NCBI RefSeq assembly: GCF_029931775.1
Contig: NC_079312.1
Span: forward strand, 133,471,872 to 133,535,871
Origin: Euleptes europaea
Lineage: Eukaryota; Chordata; Lepidosauria; Squamata; Sphaerodactylidae
Direction of reading: 5' to 3'
DNA length: 64,000 nucleotides
Shown here piece after piece: positions 11,155 to 21,700 of this stretch. The stretch's first letter is position 1. Each line of letters starts with the position of its first letter. The notes under the pieces are model-generated. The model searched no databases. It was not told the DNA's origin and worked only from the letters and a program-made list of their open reading frames with translations. A program made the translations under genes and the position numbers.

Positions 11155-11266
11155 CACTGTCCTTCAGTGTTACTCCTCTGAAGATGCCTGCCACAGCTGC
11201 TGGCGAAACGTCAGGAAAGAAAATACCAAGACCACGGTCACACAGCCCGGATAACCTACAAGAACT
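11155..11266 (+). mobile_element. Penelope-like element terminal fragment
   Basis: The text 'ctctgaagatgcctgcc', 'tggcgaaacgtcagg' and 'cacacagcccggataacc' belongs to a repeat end common in reptile genomes that I associate with Penelope-like elements. At 11178-11212 it has the order CTGAAGA, a GCC/GGC stem, GAAAC, GTC, which resembles a hammerhead ribozyme core with one extra base. Family assignment is inference. Confidence 0.45.
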
Positions 11267-12055
11267 CATGGTCTGTATTTATTAAATGTTAGCTTTACAC
11301 ATTCTACTATAATCAGTGTCATCCTAAGCAGAGTAACTCCTTTCTAAATGCATTCCAGTCAATGAGTTTAGAAGGATTTAGCGCCGGTTACGGTGTTACT
11401 GCAAATCTAGTACTGGAATATTTCCACATGAGCCGTCTGTGTTGCTGTGTCAGTTGCTTAAATATCATCTGCCCAGAGTATACTATTCGAGGTTGCCCCC
11501 CCCCTTTTGCAGGGAGACTCCAAGAGCCTTAGTTTTGTATGTTTTACTTCTTATCAAGGAATTTATTTAGAATAGAATATTGCAGAATAGAAGAAAACAG
11601 TTCCCTATCCCAAAGGGACTTACAATTTAACATTTGAGATAAGAGAGACAACAAATGGAGGAAGGGTGGAGATTTAAAAAGGAAGGATATGTACTCATTT
11701 CAGTCACAGTTTTCATTAAATGACACTTTTATTTGAAGAACTGTTCGGTAAGGAAGATCTGTAGAAGTGTAACATGCTGCTAACTTTGCTCTTTCCATCA
11801 AGGGGGATTCAACTGTATCAGTACTGCCGGTTTGCTAGATGTTGGTCCAGCTGTTTGAGCATCTCCTTCAGTAATCATCACAGAAGCCTTATGGACTATG
11901 TGACTGGGGCATGGATTTATGTCTTCAATCAACATCCCCTTTGCAAAATGCTTGTGCTATATTAAGATGGCATTACTACATACACACTCCTGAACAATCC
12001 ACAACTAAGGCTTGATAAAAGAGGCCTGTTGACGGAGTGGGAAGAAAGTTTGCCC
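11267..12055. other. Upstream flank of ENGASE, no gene seen
   Basis: It includes a degraded 'cctaagcagagtaactcc' MITE-like piece near 11320-11385 and a C-run at about 11497. No supported exon. Confidence 0.5.
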
Positions 12056-12063
12056 TCACGTGA
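12056..12063. promoter_or_regulatory. TCACGTGA palindrome upstream of ENGASE
   Basis: A perfect CACGTG E-box within TCACGTGA, about 550 bp upstream of the ENGASE start codon. This octamer is the core bound by USF and by MiT/TFE factors (TFEB, MITF). Function here is unproven. Confidence 0.4.
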
Positions 12064-12503
12064 CTTATGGGGGAGGGGGACGATGACGACACGCCCTCAC
12101 CTCCTCGAAAAAGACTGGGTGAAAATTAAACCTGACCCTAGAAGCGGAGAATAAAGGGGCCCAAGTAAGGGGTCGAAGGCTGCATGGCCCTTCCTCCCTT
12201 GGGTACAGGACCAGGACTCGCTTCCTAAAAAGGTCTTGAAAAAATAATAAGGGTGCATCTGAGAGTATACAGAGTGCACTGCCGTTCCTCTTCCTTGACC
12301 ACCACAGTCCCTTCCGCTTGACACACAAAAGTGTGGTTTCCTGGGGGGGGGAAGCCCCGCCCCCGAGGAGAGGCCGCTCTAGCCTCCAGCTCGGAGGGCC
12401 TGGCCACGCCGGCCGGAGCGGCCACGAGCTCCCCCCTCCCTCCGATGACCGGGACTGCAGGCGCCCTTGGCGGAGCCGCATCGCGGCCGCTATCGCTACC
12501 GAT

Positions 12504-12570
12504 GCTCGGATTGGCTGGAGCTGGGCCTGCCTCTGCCTCCAGCTGCTCGGATTGGCTGGAGCTGGGCCTG
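12504..12570. repeat. Tandem duplication carrying two CCAAT boxes
   Basis: The phrase gctcggattggctggagc recurs 41 bp later, so each unit contributes one reverse CCAAT box at the same relative position. Four helical turns separate the two boxes. Confidence 0.8.
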
Positions 12571-12611
12571 TCTCCCTCCATGGGATAGGGCGGAGAAGGA
12601 AGGCGCGAGAG

Positions 12612-12742
12612 ATGGAGGGAGGCGAGCCGGGCGGAGAGCGGCGAGGGGCCAAGCGGGCCGGGGAAGGGGCGCAGGGCGGGCCGGGCGATGGCGGAAGCGA
12701 AGAGCGGCGGCCCGCCAAGGAGCGCCACAGGACCGGCCCGGG
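12612..12742 (+). CDS. ENGASE: ENGASE coding exon 1 (residues 1-44)
   Basis: The peptide MEGGEPGGERRG... is basic and low-complexity, like the human N-terminus. The start was chosen because only this frame leaves the two-base phase needed by exon 2. A second ATG at 12688 has good context but ends in the wrong phase. The frame is open upstream to 12318, so a longer N-terminus is not formally excluded. The donor is GTAAGG. Confidence 0.85.
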
Positions 12743-15700
12743 GTAAGGAACTCCTGGGGTTGAAGAGCCGGGAAGGCGGGGGGCGGGGGGGGGCATTTCA
12801 GGGGAGAGGTCTTTCGGCCTCACAATCTACTTCTGTGAAGACTGGCTCAGTGGCGACTCACTGGTGGGGAAAAAAGGGCACTCTGCACATGCTCGGAAGT
12901 CTCTGTCGAACGGGCCCATTGCTGCGTTAGCAGCCGATTAGGTCCTTTTTTTTAAAAAAAAAAATATTTTTTATTAAATTTTTAACAAAACATACAATAT
13001 AAAAAGAAAAAAAGAAATATAAAGTACAATAGTATTAAAAGAAAAAAGAAAAGAAAGAATTATACAAGGGTATAACCGATTAGGTCCTTTGAAAGGGTCT
13101 GGATGGAGGGTCGAAGGGGTATCTTTTTGAACTTTATAATTTTGTAACCATGAATGTGTTAATATGTATATATAGATACTCTTTTGTATTTTCTTTTTTT
13201 AATTTTCTTTTTATTATTATTGTATTTGTTTTGTTTTATGTTATAAAAATAAAAAAATATATGAAAGAAAAAGAAAGGGGTCTGGAAGAGGGGGAGACCT
13301 TCAGCCTGTGATGGGGTGGCCTGTGGACCATGGCTGGGGCAGTACAGGGTGGTGCTGTGCTCTGTCTCGGAAAACTGGTTTCAGGGATGAAGTCGCTGTC
13401 GGAAAGTTCGCTTTGCGTGTGAGGGCGGATTGTGGTTCTTCAGAGGTGAGCGAGCACAAAACATTATTTTAGCGCCACAAAGTCATTCTCTTTTTAAAAC
13501 ATTTCACAATTGCCCCCTAGTATTGGGGATAAGACTTGTGAACTGTGGATTGAATGAAGCATATGAATGGGCAGAGGATTGAGTGGAGATGATGGTGTTG
13601 CTGGACATCTTGTGTGTGTGTGTGAGTGTACGTGGCAGGGGAAAGGACAAAGAACACTTCTGAGAAATATCATGGGTGCCAATGTACATCCTGGTCCAAA
13701 CAGAGAACATCACCTGGTCTCCCACCTTCTCTGTGCAGCATCTCTCTTCCCCTCTGCAGCCTAGTAGCAGCCTAGATTAATAGGCTGGCCAATGCCTCCC
13801 CACCAGTTGCTTCTAATGAGATATGGAGATGACAGGGAAAGAACACTTGTTGAACAAGATGCTGTGTTGATTCCATCACTGACTCACCCTACAGTGTAGG
13901 ATGTAACTCCTAAATCTTTCTCCTTTGAACTGACTCAGTCGGCAACATTAAGATCGGCCTCTGCCTGGGGGTACTCCAGTCTAAGCCTGTGGGTTCACCC
14001 AAGAATAATGCTGCATGGGATCATGGTGTGCCAGGATGGAAAACCATGCTGATGATGCTGAATTCTAAGGTATCTGTGATTCCCAGTCAAGATCATGTCA
14101 GAGCCAGAGAGAACAGGATACTGCTCTACATTTCCTAGCTCAGTGGTAGAGCATCTGCTTGGTGTGCAGAAGGTCCCAGGTTCAATCCCTGGCATCTCCC
14201 TTTAAAGGGACTAGGCAGACAGGTGATGTGAAAGACCCCTGCCTGAGACCCTGGAGAGCTGCTGCCGGTCTGAGTAGACAATACTGACTTTGATGGACCA
14301 AAGGTCTGATTCAGTATAAGGCAGCTTCATGTGTCCATGTGCCTTGGAAAGAATATCACAACTATTGCATTAGTGTGTTCTCATTTCTAAGGCAATGAAT
14401 TTTGGCTTGCAGTTGACTCCTTGACCAAATATTTTCTCAGTTTCCTCAAGCTCTGATGCTGCAGCAGGCACTTATAATAGTTCTTTTAAAAATTATAGTT
14501 TTCTTTTGCTTTGTGATCTCAAGCTTTTTGCATTCAAGCTTTGGACAGACCTTCCTTTAAAAGGCAATGTGTAGGGACTGGCAAACTTCAAGTTGCACTA
14601 CTTACTTTTGGCCCATTAGTACACTATGGATCACTGCCCCTATCTCAGCTGTCTCTCAGGAGCCACACTCCTCTAGCAGCACACTGGAGGATTCGTCCTC
14701 CTTTGTTGCTTTCCTGTTAGGCATTCTTAGTGTCCAAGGGGACATGATGGAAGCTTTGACAGTGTGAAAGCCTTCCTTCTTGAACTTTTTCCATGTGGAT
14801 GTCTTGCTCTGCCTTGGTTTCTTTACAGTAGTGCTGTTTTCAGGAACATCCACAGCACATTGCCCTGTGTTTTCCCTTGCTTTGCTGTGATGTTTCCAAA
14901 ACATGGTTTGGTATAATTTTTTTAAAAAAATTAGTTGAAGTGCCTTTAGATGCTGTGTGGAATGGGAAAAATTTCTTTACCTCATCCCCCACAACCACTA
15001 TGCTCCCCCTTCTAAAAAAGACAAGAATTGACAGATTGCTATAACACAGTTGCATTCTAATGGTCTACTACAACAATGTACCAGTTCTTTTAAGTCTCTG
15101 TCCCTTTTCCTTGTGGAGTTATATGGGGAAAGGTACTTAGTGCACATTTCCCCTTATAGCTCTGCAACAAAAAGGGCTAGAGGCGTATAATTTTTAGAAA
15201 GAGCTGGGAAATGGTACATTGTTGAAGTGTATGACTTTACATTAGTACTGTAGTGACATGTCAATTATCAGTTTTTTTAAAGCCTATGGGGACTGAGGCA
15301 AGAAAAGTGTGGGGGAAAACTGCTGTGTAGATGCTGTGTTGCCACTGCAAATGCCTCTGCATTCACTGTGGCAAATGAGAGCTACATAGAGAATTGTCTC
15401 TATTTGGACGCAGACTCGATGAGTGCTGTTGGTGATCACTGGAAATTGATTTGTAGTGAACCACCATAGCAGATGTTCTGTCCATCTCCTGGAAGCTGGT
15501 AGTTTAATGAATGGCACAGGAAAATTTAGCTGTCTTTAAACATTTCTCCCCTAGAATTTAGGGGTTCAGGGAAAAAACAAGTAGGGGATGGAGTGTGATC
15601 CCAGCTGGACCATTCTGGAGCATCTGCCATTCTGGTACACCCAAATGGGATTGTTTTTCTGAACCATTCTCTTATTTTCAGCTTGCAGCTTGGTATGGAG

Positions 15701-18700
15701 AGCCAAAGAACTTCCGTCCTCCATAGAGTGGTCAGTTTTGCCCCTGATCCTCTCCCTGGTAAGATTTGCTATGGGAGGGTGCATCTCCATCTCTGTGGGA
15801 GCTGCTACTATCATCAGCCTAAAATATTAACCACCCGTTTCCATCTTCCCAGCCAGGCAGTATGACAGACACACCACTGAGCCAATCAGCTTTTATCTCT
15901 CGGGCTTGGAGGAGCTGCTGTCTTGGAAACCCACTTCTGATGATGCTTTCAACATATCTATTGAGCCATTAGCAAAACGAAATCCTCTGCTTGACAGCAA
16001 CAGGCCCCACACACTGGTGTGCCATGACATGAAGGGTGGCTACCTTGAAGACAGGTTGGGACTTGTTGGAGTCTGCAATAGAGGCTGAAAAGGGGAAGGT
16101 TCCACATTTGGAAACCGTTGCCAAAAATAGCCAGAACAGCAGCAAGCAAGTCTTGGTGGGACATTTGAGTGTGCCGTGCACCCCTTGGAACCATCCACAT
16201 AGCTGTAAAAGGAGTCTGATGGGCATTCAGTGCAATGCACTGAATGCCCATCAGACTCCTTTCACAACTATATGGATGGCTCCAGGAGGTGCATGGCACA
16301 CTCAAATGTCCCACCAAGTCTGCTTGAGGCTGTTCTGGCTGTTTTTGGCATTTATGTACAAATTTACATAGCACACGTCAGGTATTCAGAGTGTTTTATA
16401 TACATTAACTCCCAGTCCCGTTCACAGGCCCTGTAAATTACTTCTATGTTGTTATTGTCATATTGAGGTTGGTCTGTGGAGAGGGGGAAGGGAACTAAAG
16501 GAACAGCTGCTTGCCCGCCTGAGGTGAGGAGGGAACTGGGAGTTTCCTGGTTCATACTTCCTCTGTGCGCTGTTGTGAAGTTACATGGCTGTACACACAC
16601 AACATCCCAATTCCCCTGTCCCCCTGCAGAACCAGCATAGCCTGTGACGATTGTACTTTAGCAGCTGTGCTTTGTGTGAGTCTGTAGGAGATGGTACCAT
16701 GCTTTTGTAAATCCTTGCTTCTTTGGCATCCCACACTTCCAATTTAGCTTAGGAGCCCTGAACTAAAAGCCTGAAAAACTGGCTTATGGGATGCTCCCTG
16801 TACAGGAGAAACACGGGAGTAAATTTAATTTATATAATTGTCTGGAAAACTCCAGTTGTTATTATAGAGTCTCTTGAGAGAGAATGGCTCTGTGCCACCC
16901 TAGCTTCAGGAGATGTTCACATCAGCTACATTAAACACTAGCACTATAACGCATTCCTTCTCCATGGAAGTTCTGGTTTGCCATGTGTGATATTGGTCCT
17001 TGCTTATTACTTATCCCTGACAAAGTCTCTCTTCTTTTACTGGAGACAGGTTCATCCAGGGGTCAGAGGCCCGTGACCCTTTTGTGTTCTACCACTGGTG
17101 CTACATTGACATCTTTGTATACTTCAGCCACCACACAGTTACCATTCCGCCAGTGGTCTGGACCAATGCTGCTCATCGCAATGGTGTCCTTATGCTGGGT
17201 GAGTTTTTGGGGGAATGAAGCATTCTGGAGCATGTGATGTCAGCCCTGTGTTTGGCCTGCTTTAAAGAAGTACTCAGTGGTTACTTCCACACTAGGCATT
17301 TAGTCTGTAATTCATTAAGTTTTTATGGAGAATCCAGATGACATTATTGTCACCATTCTCTGTTGTTCAGATCTGATATGTGGCAAACTGCTATTGAGGT
17401 TTCTCAAGAGTATTGGCCCTTTAAATTTTGCTTCTTGTTTTACAGCTGCTTTTTCTGTGCTTAGTTAATTACTTTCTTGTTTTTCATGGCAGATGGAGAT
17501 TTCTGAATTGATCCTTAATTATCAGATCTTATTCCTGGTGGTGATGGGGGGGGATTTTTTTCTTTTCTTCATGCAGCGATGGCATGTGTTTATTAATTTA
17601 TACCTTTTATGATCATTATTGCACTGTTTTGAAATTACAGTAATAAAAAACAATTTATTTGGCTGCAAAAAGAAAATAAGTACTTAAAAACCACTCCTGC
17701 CCTCCTTGAACAAATACTGATAATTATGGATCTGTTCAGGAACACCACTGCTAATGTGGGTTAAAAGAAATTACTACATTAAACAGAATTACCTGTAAAC
17801 CAAAGAAGCAAAATTGAAAGTGACAGTCACATGGAGAAGTGAAAGGTTGGCTGAGTAAGATTTGTTTCCAGGTAAATATTCTCTTGGGGATGAGTGTTGC
17901 TGGATTGGGAAGGAGTGCTAGATAAAGGGCCATATTGAATCACAAGAGGAATTACTAAGTAGGACAAAGTAATTACTCCTGCATTTGTCCAAGTTGAGTT
18001 TGATGCACTGGCATCAGAATGGGTTCTCCTTTGGGGGGACAGGGATACATTTTCATCCCACTAGTTGCATTCTTCTAAAATATTCTAAAATGGCTCCTGT
18101 TTTGTGAGTTGCTGTTAATTTGGTATCGCGTCTTCATTCTGAGATATGCTGTGAGTTCCTGCAAGCACCTCTTACGCCAGTCCCTCAGTTTATAGCATTC
18201 CTTTGTGGGAGAGGAATCAGAAATTACCTCTGGCATTTCATGTGTTTGGGCGATGCCCTGTTTCCTCCTGAGGGTTCTCCAGAGCCGGCTCTTCTCTGTC
18301 TGCTTTTCTCCTGCTATGAAGAGGTTCTGGATGAAGCAGGAGATTCATGTTCTCTCTGCTTCTCCCCCCAGGGACATTCATCACAGAGTGGACGGATGGT
18401 GCAAAGATGTGTGAGTCGTTTCTGGCAGGCGAGGAAGAAGCATATCGCTCCGTGGCTGAGCAGCTGGCTGCCATTGCACAGTTCTATCGATTCGATGGTT
18501 GGCTGGTCAACATTGAGAATTCTTTGAGTGTGAGCCATGTTCCCTCTTTGCAACCATTCTCAGCCCTCTTACTTCTTCCACCACGTACAGACAGGTGGCC
18601 CCTTGGCTGCTGTTGAAGCTCAAGATCATCTTGTTCACTCACTGTGTGTGTATATGTGTGAGCCTACTCATCCGTTCCTTCTGCCATTCCTAAAGTCCCT

Positions 18701-21700
18701 GGTTGTGCTTGAGGAATCTGGTGGCGCTCAAGGAGAGCTGAGATTGTGGCTATGGGCACGCTCAGTTTCCTGATGCAGCTTCATTACCCCTTATTAGGGT
18801 GATGGAGAAGGCTGGGTGTTGTCAGTTCTTTTCAGTGTGGATTGATGATACCTATCTGCATTATAACTGTTAGTACACATTAAGGAGTATTAGATTTTCC
18901 AGATTAATTTGAAATAAAAAAGGTGTGATGTTGTGCAGGCATCCTAGAGGAGCTGGGGCAAATAAAATCCCTAAGTGCAGGAAATGTAATTGGATAGTAT
19001 TTCTGTGGAAAATTCCTGTTGCTGTAGAGTATCATAAAAGAGGGATATAGAGGCATACTATATAATTAGGAGAGGAGGCGGGAAGTAACTGCAGTTTAGC
19101 AATCCCGTCCACCTACCCTTTCCTCCTACCATAAGTGGCCCAATCTTCCTGAAAACTCAGCACTTTTTAAATTTCACAACAACCAACCTGCCTTTCCTCC
19201 AGCTTTTACAAAAATATAATGCAATTACTATATTCTGAAACTTTTTTTGTCTAATGTTGTCTGGTTGAAGTATTTGGAATATAACTTTGATGGTGATCTC
19301 AACACCTCCTTATTCAGAACTCTACCAAAGTTTTGGGGTTTTGGTGTCCCGCATAATGAGAGGGGCAAAGATCAGTGGCGAAGAATTTTAAGAAGGGGAA
19401 AAGGGTGGGAAAGACTAATCCAAAGGAAAAGATTGAAAGGAAGGAGAATGCTGAGATAGAGGTATACCAGCTCTCCTCTGTGTAAAAATATTCTGTATTT
19501 TGTTTGTCATTCCAACTTGCCAGTATATAAGTGATCTTGTTACTGCTTCTCTTGAGCCAGGTGGGAAATTTAGGTAAAATAAATAGAGGTGAGTCCAGGC
19601 GTCCTTAAAATTCTCCTGCAGAATGATCTCAGTTACTCTCTCCCCCCCTCTTCATTTTATAAATTAGGTAGCAGGTAATTGAATGGTGATTCAGTGGCAC
19701 CTCCCACACTGCCTGTGCTTCAGTTATGCTGCCTGACTTCTTTATTTTTTCAAGCACTGCATCTATATTCAGTTGAAGTAACTCATTCATTACCTTCTTC
19801 CGTACCGCCCCCCCAGGAAAATTCAGAACCAGTTAGCAAAAAAATTGCTCCGTGGTATTGTTAGTGAGAGAAGGAGATTGAAAGCAGTGATCTACCACAG
19901 ATAGGCAGAAACAGGTTTTCGAAGCTGCAGCTCAATGAGGAAATTCATTTTCTGTGAACAAAACGGGATGAGTCTGTATGCACCCTGTACTGGAAAGTAA
20001 GTTCCCAAATGGAAGTGTAACATTTCCATCGTCTGAGTTAGCTCTTGGTAGGATTTCAGGGACGTGCACAGAACAATTACATTGTGCCAGAGAGGTGCTA
20101 TGGGATTACTGGGTCTTCTGAAGGACCCTTCCCACAGGGTGACTGTGCAGTCCTTTCATGGCAGGAGACGGCTGCACGCAACATGCCCCACTTCTTGCGA
20201 TACCTGACAGACCGGGTGCACCAAGCTGTGCCAGGAGGAAAGGTGGTGTGGTATGACAGCGTCCTGAAGAGCGGCGAGCTCAGGTGGCAGAACGAACTCA
20301 ACGATAACAACCAGTGAGTGATGTGAGGACTCCTGCTCCCCTACACCAAAGACATCCAGAGGCAGTGGGGGCTTGATCAGAAGGCAGAGTAAGAAAAGCA
20401 ACTCCTGCAGGAGTTATTTTTACTGTTCCACTGAGCCTCCCATCCTTGTACTGTTGTATCTTACTGTTACATTTTGGGAATGAACCCCACATTGATTAGG
20501 GGGTGCAAATGTGAGAGTTAGAGTGGGTTTGGACAGTGAGCACACTGTTTTGTTTTGAAAATTCCTGGTTTCTAACATGGATTTTTCCTGCTCAGGATGA
20601 TGTTATAACAGTTCCATAAATCAGGCTTTCAGGATTAGTAGCACGAAGACCCCGACTCAATATTCTGGAAAAACAGGGTTGTATTCAACAGCTGTTGGAC
20701 CCAAACTTTGCTCTCAGGAGCATTGGAAATCAAGCTGGGCCCAGAATTTCCAATTCCAGCATTGGAAATCAAGCTGGTCTATTCCAGCTGCTAGGTACAA
20801 AGGTTACCCAACCAGAAATATGGAAAGGACAGGTACCTTTTCAACCCCCAGGGCTCAGACTGGGAAGGTGGGTGTGCATATCACCTAGGGTGCACTGATC
20901 CTTCTCAGCCATGAAAGTCAGCGAAGATTGGCTGAAGAATTTCATGGACTTTGGCTGAAGGAATTCATCCAGTTAGACCCATCTCAAGCCCATGTAGTCA
21001 AAACATCTACCAGGCTTAAAGCTGTGCGGCATCCATCCTTTGCTTGTGCCTTTGCAGGGTTTACTTTGATGCTTGTGATGGCTTCTTTACTAACTACAAC
21101 TGGAAGGATGAGCAACTGCTGCAGACGAGAGAGATGGCAGGCGAGCGTCGGTGTGATGTCTACGTGGGGGTGGATGTATTTGGCCGTGGTGATGTTGTGA
21201 GCTGCGGCTTTGATTCTAACAAGGTGAACAGGCACAGTGACCACTGGGATGAGTGGCTGTGGCTGTACCAGGCCACATGGCTAAACTGGATTTCACATGG
21301 TGGCCAAGAGCTGCATTTTGCAGCTCAGGGCGCCAATGTAATTATTAACTGCGCACAACACTTTGCAAAGGGACGAGTCTTTGGGAGGGGCTGTGGCTCA
21401 GTGGTAGAGCATCTGCTTGGCGTGCAGAAGGTCCGAGGTTCAACCCTGGCATCTCCAGTCAAAGGGACTAGGCAAGTAGGTGATGCGAAAGACCTCTGCC
21501 TGAGACCCTGGAGAGCTGCTGCTGGTCTGAGTAAACAGTACTGACTTTGATGGACTATGGGTCTGATTCAGTATAAGGCAGCTTTTCAAGAGTCAGTCCT
21601 TGGGGCAGGCCAGATGCCCAGTCCTGTTGTCTTCAGCATTTCTGTACAGAGGGAACTGGCATCCCTGTAATGCACGCAATGTCCTCCTTGAATCTCACAG

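Larger units (their letters stand above)
12340..12760 (+). promoter_or_regulatory. CpG-rich ENGASE promoter and first exon
   Basis: A G/C- and CpG-dense block begins near 12340 and fades just after the exon 1 donor at 12743. It contains no TATA box near the start codon. Two ATTGG sequences (reverse CCAAT, the NF-Y site) lie at 12510-12514 and 12551-12555 within a 41-bp tandem repeat. This fits a TATA-less housekeeping promoter. The transcription start cannot be fixed from sequence alone. Confidence 0.7.

Noticed and set aside
12065-12823. 252-codon minus-strand frame in the ENGASE promoter
   Set aside because: It is the shadow of a CpG-rich region (Pro/Arg/Ala-rich in all frames) and overlaps ENGASE exon 1. 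No homology recognised.
14131-14200. Possible tRNA genes at the SINE A, B and C heads
   Set aside because: A and B boxes are present, but no acceptor stem closes, and each is followed by the same SINE body.
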